From the NCBI RefSeq assembly GCF_042684265.1, contig NZ_JBHULB010000014.1:62001-126000 (forward strand): a DNA stretch of 64,000 bases, in the 5' to 3' direction. This document shows positions 26,034 to 33,551 of the stretch, piece after piece (the stretch's first letter is position 1; the number at the start of each line of letters is the position of its first letter). The notes under the pieces are model-generated. The model was not told where the DNA came from. It did no database searches and saw nothing but the letters and a program-made list of their open reading frames with translations. Position numbers and translations under genes: made by a program. Source of the DNA: Croceitalea marina. GTDB lineage: Bacteria > Bacteroidota > Bacteroidia > Flavobacteriales > Flavobacteriaceae.

Positions 26034-28463
26034 TCATTCGGTACGCAAACTTTTGACAGGGTTTACAATAGCCGCTTTAATACTTTGATAGCTTACAGTT
26101 ATTATGGCAATCGATATGGCTATAAGCCCAGCGAGCGCCAAAATCCACCAACTGACTTCAATTCGATATGAAAAATCTTGTAACCACTTATTCATTGCGT
26201 ACCAACCGATGGGTAATGAGATAAATATGGCAACACCTACAAGTTTTAGAAAATCTAAGGTAAGTCGATATGAAATTTGGCCAACACTGGCCCCTAAAAC
26301 TTTTCTCACACCGATTTCCTTGGTACGTTTTTCTGCATTAAATGCGGCCAACCCGAATAAGCCAAGGCAAGCAATAAAAATGGAAAGAACTGTAAAAACA
26401 ATAAAAATTCGCCCCAATCTTTGTTCGGCCCGATACGTATTATTGAACGATTCATCCATAAAACTATAAGCTAAAGGTTGTTCAGGAATATTTTTATCCC
26501 ATACGTGTTCAATTGCGGCTATTGTATTAGAAAAATCCCTTCCACTGAGTTTGACGGCCAAGTTTCCTGTTGAGGTCCCTAATCTCAGGCTTAGTGCGCC
26601 AATGTCATCTCGTAATGTTTCAAAATGAAAGTTGTCAACGACACCAATTATGGTATAGAACACTCCATTTTCATCTCCTATATCACTAGATACTCTTAAA
26701 CCTATAGCTTCTTTGGCACTTACACCTAGAAGTGACGCGGCAGTTTCATTTATTATTATTGCTGTAGAATCCGTTGTCCGTTGTGGACTAAAATCGCGTC
26801 CTGCCTTAAGTTCAATACCTAAAGTTTTTAAATAGTCGTAGTCAACAAGCCATCGCTGCATGTTAACGGCATCTTCTTGATTATTAAAACCTTCTTTAAA
26901 ATAAGTGTAATCTGATCTTGAAGATGGTGTTGGCAAAAAACTGCTTATTGCAGCACTTTCAACTTGAGCGAGTTTTTGCACTTCTTGCTTAATTACATCG
27001 CCTTTTTCCCTTGCGCCATAAAAGTCTTGAACGATTAAGATCTGATCTTTTGAAAAACCTAATTCTTTACTTTGTATGTAATCGAGCTGGTTAAATACTA
27101 CAAGTGTACCTACTATTAAGAACACAGAAATAGCAAATTGAAAAATTACCAATGAGTTACGAATATTACCTCCGCCTACACTTGATTTCCCCAGCCCTTT
27201 CAGAACTTTCACCGGAATAAATCGAGACATAAAAAAAGCGGGGTACCATCCTGAAAATAAACTTAATACAACTGTTGAAAAAAGTACAACTAACCAAAAA
27301 ATCGGATTGAGATAGGGTATACTTATTTCTGTTCCTGCAAGCTCATTAAAAAAAGGCATTACAAAAATTGCGATTCCAATTGCTGCCAAGAGCGAAATAA
27401 AAGAGATAAGTGCGGACTCTGTTAAGAACTGTCTTATTAAACCAGATTTATTTGAACCTAAGGTTTTTCGAATGCCCACTTCTTTGGCCCTCTTTAAAGA
27501 ATGGGCAGTAGACAGGTTCATAAAATTTACACTTGCCAATAGAATTAAGAACAACCCGATAAAAGAAAGAATGTAAATGTTTTGGATAGATCCATTTGCA
27601 CTCAATTCAATATGAGCATCTGAATGTAAGTGTATATCTGTTAAAGGGATGGAATAATAATTCACATAGTTTCCCGAGGCCCTAAAGTCTTTTTCTGTAA
27701 TTCCTGGATAAATTTTTTGCACCCAAGGAATTAGATAATCTCCAACAATCCCTTGAAGCGGAGCTTGAAAATCTTCAATTTTTGCACTTGGAATAAGCTT
27801 AATAAAAGTAAAATAGTTATGGCTCCCCCATTCATTTTGTTGGGCATCTTCATAACCAGACATGGCCATAAAAACGCTGTGGTCACGTAATAAAGAGTTT
27901 TTAGGTAAATCATTAATTACCCCAGTAACGGTATACGTATCTGTATTGTCAAGAACTAGTTCTTGCCCCAATGCATTGTTAACCCCAAAATGCTTTTCAG
28001 CTGCTGTTTTGGTAAGTATTAGGGTATTTGGTTCTTTTAGCGCAGTTCTGGTGTCGCCAACTAGTAAATCTAGACCGAACATTTTAAAGAAGTTGGCATC
28101 GGCATACGCAGAATGGAGTTCTTTAGTATTATTTTTCGCACTTTTTCGCACAAGAATACTTCCTAAATTTCTAATTCGAGTGGCCATTTCTACTTCCGAA
28201 AAATCATTTTCCAATACTGCCGCCATAGGTGCAGCTGTTTCAGCAGATATATTTTGATCTCCGCCAAATTTAATATCTGCATTTATCCTATGAATACGGC
28301 TGGCATCAGCGAACATTTTATCATAGTTCAACTCATTATGAATATATAATGAGATTAGTAAAACACCGGACATACCTATGGCAAGACCAAAGATGTTTAA
28401 TGAAGTAAAAAAAGGCTGTCTTTTAAGACTACGCCAAGCTACTTTTAGATAATTTTTAAACAT
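26034..28463 (-). CDS. FtsX/MacB-type permease P5, first gene of its unit
   Basis: 809 residues, the longest permease of the array. N-terminus MFKNYLKVAWRSLKRQP, first coupling motif RAKEVGIRKTLGS, GWYPAFFMSRFIPVKVLKG, second-half start IRNSLVIFQFAISVFLIVG, second coupling motif RTKEIGVRKVLGASV, tail NPVKSLRTE. It heads the unit P5-P4-P3-P2-P1-ABC. Upstream lies a 144-bp gap with a predicted sigma-54 element and two dyads, so this unit is likely to be switched on by the NtrC-type regulator encoded near 48 kb. Expected location is the inner membrane with both large domains in the periplasm. Confidence 0.94.
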   Translation of the reverse strand: MFKNYLKVAWRSLKRQPFFTSLNIFGLAIGMSGVLLISLYIHNELNYDKMFADASRIHRINADIKFGGDQNISAETAAPMAAVLENDFSEVEMATRIRNLGSILVRKSAKNNTKELHSAYADANFFKMFGLDLLVGDTRTALKEPNTLILTKTAAEKHFGVNNALGQELVLDNTDTYTVTGVINDLPKNSLLRDHSVFMAMSGYEDAQQNEWGSHNYFTFIKLIPSAKIEDFQAPLQGIVGDYLIPWVQKIYPGITEKDFRASGNYVNYYSIPLTDIHLHSDAHIELSANGSIQNIYILSFIGLFLILLASVNFMNLSTAHSLKRAKEVGIRKTLGSNKSGLIRQFLTESALISFISLLAAIGIAIFVMPFFNELAGTEISIPYLNPIFWLVVLFSTVVLSLFSGWYPAFFMSRFIPVKVLKGLGKSSVGGGNIRNSLVIFQFAISVFLIVGTLVVFNQLDYIQSKELGFSKDQILIVQDFYGAREKGDVIKQEVQKLAQVESAAISSFLPTPSSRSDYTYFKEGFNNQEDAVNMQRWLVDYDYLKTLGIELKAGRDFSPQRTTDSTAIIINETAASLLGVSAKEAIGLRVSSDIGDENGVFYTIIGVVDNFHFETLRDDIGALSLRLGTSTGNLAVKLSGRDFSNTIAAIEHVWDKNIPEQPLAYSFMDESFNNTYRAEQRLGRIFIVFTVLSIFIACLGLFGLAAFNAEKRTKEIGVRKVLGASVGQISYRLTLDFLKLVGVAIFISLPIGWYAMNKWLQDFSYRIEVSWWILALAGLIAISIAIITVSYQSIKAAIVNPVKSLRTE

Positions 28464-28496
28464 GACCGATTCGTTTTTTGATTGATATGTAATTGA

Positions 28497-28514
28497 AGTC
28501 TAATTTTATGCCAT
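28497..28514 (-). promoter_or_regulatory. Sigma-54-like promoter ahead of P5
   Basis: The minus strand reads TGGCATAAAATTAGA: GG, ten bases, then GA, against the GG-N10-GC of canonical sigma-54 promoters. The -24 half is good; the -12 C is replaced by A. It lies 37 bp upstream of the P5 ATG at the same position relative to the dyads as in the other units. Confidence 0.55.
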
Positions 28515-28564
28515 AATTTAACTATTTGTAAATCAGATATTTAAAATGATCACCTAACTATGTA

Positions 28565-28604
28565 GTGTAAATTTTTTTTACACCTTATGTATAATTAATT
28601 TACA
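28565..28604. promoter_or_regulatory. Tandem dyads (activator sites) for the P5-P1 unit
   Basis: Dyad 1 is GTGTAAATTTTTTTTACAC (28565-28583), perfect 7-bp arms with a 5-bp spacer. Dyad 2 is TGTATA-N5-TTTACA (28588-28604). Their centres are 22 bp apart and dyad 1 is centred 62 bp upstream of the GG of the promoter element. Likely binding sites for the NtrC-type regulator. Confidence 0.65.
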
Positions 28605-28607
28605 AGG

Positions 28608-30968
28608 CTATTCTGTTCTTAGACTTTTTACAGGATTCCGTTTTGCTGCCTTAACGGCTTGATAACTTACCGTTAGGAATGCGATAACCAATGCTAAAAG
28701 ACCGGCTAATGCAAACACCCACCACGAAAGGTCTATGCGGTATGCGAAATCTTGAAGCCATTGATTCATGGCGTACCATGATATGGGAATAGCAATCAAG
28801 AGCGAAATGCCTACCAACTTTAAAAAGTCTTTTGAAAGTAAAGCGGTAATACCACTAACAGAAGCCCCTAATACTTTGCGGACTCCTATCTCTTTGATTC
28901 TGTTCTGAGCCATATAACTAGCCAAACCAAATAGCCCTAAACAGGAAATTAGAATGGTTAAAAGCGTAAAAAGACTAGCGAGTTTTTCAAAGCGTTGTTC
29001 ACTAACAAAATTTCTGGCATACACTTGGTCCACAAACTCATAATTAAAAGGATATGTGGGATTTTGGTTTTTAAAAATAGTTTCAATTATTGCCAAATTA
29101 TCCGCAACATTTTGATCTGAATTTAACTTAATGTGAATAGTATTTAACCACCATTGGGCACCTTGAATAATCATTGGCTCAATTTTTTGAAAGGGGGAGT
29201 TGAACACAAAATCTTCCACTACACCTATCACCCGCCAATCGGTATTGTTATCCTTAATGATTTTTCCCAGTGGGTCATCGAAACCCATCAAACTAACGGC
29301 TGCCTCATTTAAAATAACCCCCGTAGAATCCGTAGGATATCTTTGTAAATCAAAGTCTCTACCTTGTATTAAGTTTAGTCCCAGTGTCTTAACCACATCG
29401 GCATCAGTACTCATACGGTGGACCAAAGTTTTATTCTCAGGATTCTTTCCTGGCCACTCTATACCCCAAGAATTGCTCCAACTTTCCGTTACCCTACTAC
29501 CCATTCTTGAAATGGATGTAGCGCTCCCACTTTTTAAAAGTTCGGTTTTAATGGTTTCGTAGCTTTCTTCTATTTCGCCTTCAATAGTTATGGTGATTAA
29601 TTGGTCTTTGTTGTAGCCCAATTTCCGATTTTGAACAGTATCAATTTGCTGCCTAATAACGATAGTAGCCGTAATTAAAATGATGGCCACGGAAAATTGG
29701 ATGACTACCAATACCTTTCTAGGAGTTACGAGCGTATTGATTTTTTGGAAAGTTCCCTTTAATACTGAAGAGGGTTTGAAGGAAGACAGATATAGAGCAG
29801 GGTAGCTTCCTGCTAGAATTCCTGTAAACAATACAATTCCTAAGATAGAGACATATAACCAGGGATTTTTCCAATTAATGGAAAGCTCAATGTTTATTAA
29901 TTCTGAAAACCATGGCAGTACCAATATGACCGTTCCCAAAGCAACAATTGCAGCTAGAGTACTGATGAGAATAGACTCTCCCAAAAATTGCCAAATCAAT
30001 GTATATTTTCTAGCCCCAACAACTTTTCGAACGCCTACCTCCTTGGCTCGCTTTTCACTCCGTGCCGTGCTAAGATTCATAAAGTTAATACAAGCAATCA
30101 CCAAAACGATTACTGCAATTAGGGCAAACAGCCTAATGATATCGATAAGTCCACCTGTTTCTACACCGTTTTCAAATTCAGAATATAAGTGTGACCGAGT
30201 ATAGGGATAGAGATAAGTAACCATATCGGGTGATTCTCTATCGTATTTCTCTCTGAGGGTTGAAACCTTCTTAGAAAAAGCATGATAATCCACGCCCTCC
30301 TTTAACAGGACGAAAGTACCGACCGAGTTGTTGTCCCAATATTCATCATCCCAATTACGCTGTTTCGAATAGGACCACGGTATTAAATATTCAAATCTGA
30401 AGTCTGAATTTTCAGGAAGGTCTTTAAGAATTCCACTTATCTTAAAAGAATCCCTGTCATCCATTTCAACCACTTGTCCAATAGCTGGTTCGTCACCAAA
30501 CATCTTTTTGGCGAAGGATTCTGTCACCACTAAACTGTTTACATCTTCGAGAACCGCTGTTATGTCTCCTTCTATCAATGGAAAACTAAAAATCTTTAGG
30601 AAGTTAGGGTCTACTATAGTACCCGTTGATTGGATACTCTTGTCGCCCTGGCTAAAAAGAAAATTGAAATTGTAAAAATATCGGGAGACTTCCTCGATTT
30701 CTGGATAGTCTTTTTTTAAAGTAGGAGCCATCACTTTTGGAGTACTGTTCCAAGTCCATATTTCTCCGTCTACAGGATACTTATTGTACACCTGATAAAT
30801 TCTATCCTTCTTTTCATGGAATTGGTCATACCCAATTTCGTAGTTAACCCAAAGAAGTATCAGGACAGAAACCGTTAGACCTATTGATAAACCAAAAATA
30901 TTCAGTAGAGAAAAGCTCTTATTTCTAAGAAGATTCCGCCAAGCGATCTTTAGATAGTTTTTAAACAT
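28608..30968 (-). CDS. FtsX/MacB-type permease P6, monocistronic unit
   Basis: 786 residues, the shortest permease, with the same two-half plan. First coupling motif RAKEVGVRKVVGA, GSYPALYLSSFKPSSVLKG, second-half start PRKVLVVIQFSVAIILITA, second coupling motif RIKEIGVRKVLGASV, tail NPVKSLRTE. Domain 1 starts GEIWTWNSTPKVMAPTL, close to GEVYTYNVTPGPLAKDL of P10, so P6 and P10 look like sister paralogues. It is flanked on both sides by ~140-bp gaps with the same promoter and dyad arrangement, so it forms a unit by itself. The flanking 165-bp direct repeats would allow loss or duplication of this gene by recombination. Confidence 0.94.
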   Translation of the reverse strand: MFKNYLKIAWRNLLRNKSFSLLNIFGLSIGLTVSVLILLWVNYEIGYDQFHEKKDRIYQVYNKYPVDGEIWTWNSTPKVMAPTLKKDYPEIEEVSRYFYNFNFLFSQGDKSIQSTGTIVDPNFLKIFSFPLIEGDITAVLEDVNSLVVTESFAKKMFGDEPAIGQVVEMDDRDSFKISGILKDLPENSDFRFEYLIPWSYSKQRNWDDEYWDNNSVGTFVLLKEGVDYHAFSKKVSTLREKYDRESPDMVTYLYPYTRSHLYSEFENGVETGGLIDIIRLFALIAVIVLVIACINFMNLSTARSEKRAKEVGVRKVVGARKYTLIWQFLGESILISTLAAIVALGTVILVLPWFSELINIELSINWKNPWLYVSILGIVLFTGILAGSYPALYLSSFKPSSVLKGTFQKINTLVTPRKVLVVIQFSVAIILITATIVIRQQIDTVQNRKLGYNKDQLITITIEGEIEESYETIKTELLKSGSATSISRMGSRVTESWSNSWGIEWPGKNPENKTLVHRMSTDADVVKTLGLNLIQGRDFDLQRYPTDSTGVILNEAAVSLMGFDDPLGKIIKDNNTDWRVIGVVEDFVFNSPFQKIEPMIIQGAQWWLNTIHIKLNSDQNVADNLAIIETIFKNQNPTYPFNYEFVDQVYARNFVSEQRFEKLASLFTLLTILISCLGLFGLASYMAQNRIKEIGVRKVLGASVSGITALLSKDFLKLVGISLLIAIPISWYAMNQWLQDFAYRIDLSWWVFALAGLLALVIAFLTVSYQAVKAAKRNPVKSLRTE

Positions 30969-30998
30969 GATTACTTTTTTTGATTGATATGTAATTGA

Positions 30999-31016
30999 AG
31001 TCTAATTTTATGCCAT
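30999..31016 (-). promoter_or_regulatory. Sigma-54-like promoter ahead of P6
   Basis: Minus-strand TGGCATAAAATTAGA, identical to the element ahead of P5 (GG-N10-GA). It lies 34 bp upstream of the P6 ATG. Confidence 0.55.
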
Positions 31017-31066
31017 AATTTAAATGTCTGTAAATCAAATATTTAAAATAATTATCTAATTGTGTA

Positions 31067-31106
31067 GTGTAAATTTTTTTTACATGTTATGTATAATTAA
31101 TTTACA
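31067..31106. promoter_or_regulatory. Tandem dyads (activator sites) for P6
   Basis: Dyad 1 is GTGTAAATTTTTTTTACAT (31067-31085) and dyad 2 is TGTATA-N5-TTTACA (31090-31106). Centres are 22 bp apart; dyad 1 is centred 62 bp from the promoter GG. The second dyad ends 4 bp before the end of P7. Confidence 0.65.
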
Positions 31107-31109
31107 AGG

Positions 31110-33500
31110 TTATTCTGTTCTTAGACTTTTTACAGGATTCATCATTGCCGCCCGTATGGATTGAAAACTTACCGTAAACAAGGCAATAGCTATCGCTAGT
31201 AATCCGGCGATAAAAAATATAGACCAGCTTATGTTTATACGGTACGCGTAATTTTCTAGCCAACCATTCATCACCCAATAGGCTAAAGGAAAACTTATCA
31301 AAAGAGAAATTAAAACAAGCTTTACAAATTCTTTCGATAACATTTTGGTGATATTAAATACACTGGCCCCTAAAACTTTACGAACGCCGATCTCTTTTTT
31401 GCGCTGTTCTGCCATGAAAGCAGCTAATCCAAAGAGCCCTAAACAAGCTACAAAAATGGCTAAGCCACAGAATAAAAGCCCCAGAGTTGCCGCTTTTCGT
31501 TCTAATGAATAGAAACGTTCAAGATTCTTGTCTAAAAAGACGTATTCAAAACCTGATTCCGGCATAACTTCTTTAAACTTTGCTTCTAGTTCTCCCATAA
31601 TAACCGGTAATGAAGCACTATTAAAACGTACCAAAGCAAACGATTTGGCTTCTGATTTTCCATTATGGAAAGCATAGGCTCCAATAGGTTCATGTAGCGA
31701 TTCAAAGTTAAAATCATCAATTACACCGACTATGGTGGCATTATCCCTAAAACCGCCTATCAAGACTTTTTTACCTACAGCATCTTCTACAGAATAACCT
31801 AAGTATCGCACTGCTTTTTTGTTTAAGACAACATCTATTAAGGTGTCATTTTCTTGTTTTACACTTGGCAACATTTTACCTGATAACAATTTTAACTTGA
31901 GCAAATCAATAACTTCGGGATCAACACGATTGGTACTTATCTGTAATCCGTTTTCATCTTGCTCATTTTTAAAAAGCATTCTTCCACTTACCGTAACCCC
32001 AGGGAACCCTTGCGCCATGGCAGTATTGGTCACATTACTTAAAGACTTGAACTCTTGCACCAACGCTGTTTTCTTTGCTGTTTCGTTAATGGCCATGGTA
32101 GAAATAGCGACCGTATGTTCAGGTTCGTACCCTAATTCTTGATTCTGTATTAATTGTAGTTGCTTATAAATAGTAATAACACCAACAATAAGCATCACAG
32201 AGGCTGCAAACTGTAATACAACTAGCCCTTTTCTAATATTCACAACGCCTCCTGCCTGTTTTATTTCTGGATTCAGAATCGCTTTTGGAGAAGAACGCGA
32301 CAAATAAAATGCAGGATATGACCCCGATATAAGCGTTGTGATTGCCCAAAAAACAAACAAGCCAATCACTAATTCTGCTTTGAACAATAAAGAAATATCG
32401 AGCTGTTGTTCCGTAATGGCGTTAAAAATTGGAACGGTAACAACCGCTAATACTACTCCAATAACTAAAGCAATAAACGTTATTAAACCTGTCTCTGCAT
32501 AAAAACGAACAATCATGCTTTTAGATGATGCTCCAAGTGTTTTGTTAATACCAACATCTTTTGATCGTTTTTGAGACCTGGCAGTCATTAAATTCATATA
32601 ATTGACACAGGCTATAATTAGAATTAATAAGCCTAGAATGGATAAGTTTTCTATCTCGCTAATATTACCGACTCTGTTGGTATACGAATTAACGTAATTT
32701 GAGGAATACAAATGAACTTTCTCTAAAGGCTGCAAGGATAGTGTAAACCATTGCCCCTCTTTCGCTACATTTTTATCTAAAATTGCTTGCATTTGCAATT
32801 CTGTTGCTGCGACAGAAGTGTTTTTTTTAAGCTGAACATAGGTTTCAAAACTAGAGTTACCCCAAGTAGGGTTTTTTGCAGCCCAAGAAGAACTAAAAGA
32901 CCCTATAACATTACAATGCAAAGTACTATTCCCCGGAAAATCTTTAAATACCCCTGTTACTTCTAGTTGCCTTTCATTGTCTACTGTGATTGTTTTACCC
33001 AAAGGATTGTTATCGCTAAAGTATTTTTTAGCGGTACTTTCTGATAAAATCACGGTATTAGGTCTATCTAAAGCAGTATTGGAATTCCCTTTTACAAATT
33101 CCATATTAAAAATGGAAAGTAAATCAGGGTCACACCAATACAATTCTTTCTCTAAAAAGTTAGATTCATCGATTTTGATAAATGCGGTCTGCCCAAAATC
33201 ATGTTTTAGCATGCGAGCGGCGTAAGCTATATCAGGAATATCTGATTTTAATGCCGGAGCTAATGCAGCCGGCGCAGTGCAAAACACCTGATTACCATAA
33301 GATTCGCCCGTGTGAATAAGGGCCCTATAGATATCATCTTTGTTTACATAATCTGTGTCATAGCTCCGTTCATAGGCAATGAACATAAATAAAAGTATCG
33401 TAATCGCTAAACCCAAAGAAAGGCCCACAATATTTATAATCGAAAACATACGGTTAGCTTTCAAATTTCGCCAAGCTAATTTTAAATGATTTGTAATCAT
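31110..33500 (-). CDS. FtsX/MacB-type permease P7
   Basis: 796 residues. The N-terminus is MITNHLKLAWRNLKANRM, unlike the MFKNYLK start of most others. The first coupling motif is the most altered of the array: RSKDVGINKTLGA, with Asn for Arg. GSYPAFYLSRSSPKAILN replaces the usual SSFKPVKVLKG, so the KG pair is missing. The second half is canonical (IRKGLVVLQFAASVMLIVG; RKKEIGVRKVLGASV; NPVKSLRTE). It follows P8 by 51 bp, a gap that holds a 7-bp-arm hairpin. It is probably in the P8-P7 unit. The asymmetry between its two halves suggests that only the second half keeps a standard ATPase contact. Confidence 0.93.
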   Translation of the reverse strand: MITNHLKLAWRNLKANRMFSIINIVGLSLGLAITILLFMFIAYERSYDTDYVNKDDIYRALIHTGESYGNQVFCTAPAALAPALKSDIPDIAYAARMLKHDFGQTAFIKIDESNFLEKELYWCDPDLLSIFNMEFVKGNSNTALDRPNTVILSESTAKKYFSDNNPLGKTITVDNERQLEVTGVFKDFPGNSTLHCNVIGSFSSSWAAKNPTWGNSSFETYVQLKKNTSVAATELQMQAILDKNVAKEGQWFTLSLQPLEKVHLYSSNYVNSYTNRVGNISEIENLSILGLLILIIACVNYMNLMTARSQKRSKDVGINKTLGASSKSMIVRFYAETGLITFIALVIGVVLAVVTVPIFNAITEQQLDISLLFKAELVIGLFVFWAITTLISGSYPAFYLSRSSPKAILNPEIKQAGGVVNIRKGLVVLQFAASVMLIVGVITIYKQLQLIQNQELGYEPEHTVAISTMAINETAKKTALVQEFKSLSNVTNTAMAQGFPGVTVSGRMLFKNEQDENGLQISTNRVDPEVIDLLKLKLLSGKMLPSVKQENDTLIDVVLNKKAVRYLGYSVEDAVGKKVLIGGFRDNATIVGVIDDFNFESLHEPIGAYAFHNGKSEAKSFALVRFNSASLPVIMGELEAKFKEVMPESGFEYVFLDKNLERFYSLERKAATLGLLFCGLAIFVACLGLFGLAAFMAEQRKKEIGVRKVLGASVFNITKMLSKEFVKLVLISLLISFPLAYWVMNGWLENYAYRINISWSIFFIAGLLAIAIALFTVSFQSIRAAMMNPVKSLRTE

Positions 33501-33515
33501 GATTCTCGTTTTTTG

Positions 33516-33535
33516 ATGTTGATTAAACTCAACAT
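33516..33535. other. Hairpin in the P8-P7 gap
   Basis: Perfect inverted repeat ATGTTGA-N6-TCAACAT in the 51-bp spacer between two co-directed permease genes. There is no T-run, so it is more likely a processing or translation element than a terminator. Confidence 0.4.
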
Positions 33536-33551
33536 AGAATGATTGTGTTTT

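Larger units (their letters stand above)
28474..28638. repeat. Regulatory-region direct repeat, copy 1
   Basis: 165 bp covering the P5 leader, promoter, dyads and the last codons of P6. It matches 30976-31140 with a constant offset of 2502 bp and about 12 differences by my count (roughly 93% identity, no gaps). Differences fall mainly between the promoter element and the dyads. Confidence 0.9.
30976..31140. repeat. Regulatory-region direct repeat, copy 2
   Basis: 165 bp matching 28474-28638 at an offset of 2502 bp. It covers the P6 leader and promoter region and the last codons of P7. Together the copies bracket P6. Confidence 0.9.

Noticed and set aside
28565..28583. T-rich dyads (also 31067 and 36070) as intrinsic terminators
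   Set aside because: The T-run is in the spacer and inner arms of the dyad rather than after a GC-rich stem, and on the transcribed minus strand it is an A-run. Paired spacing and position upstream of a promoter element fit binding sites better.
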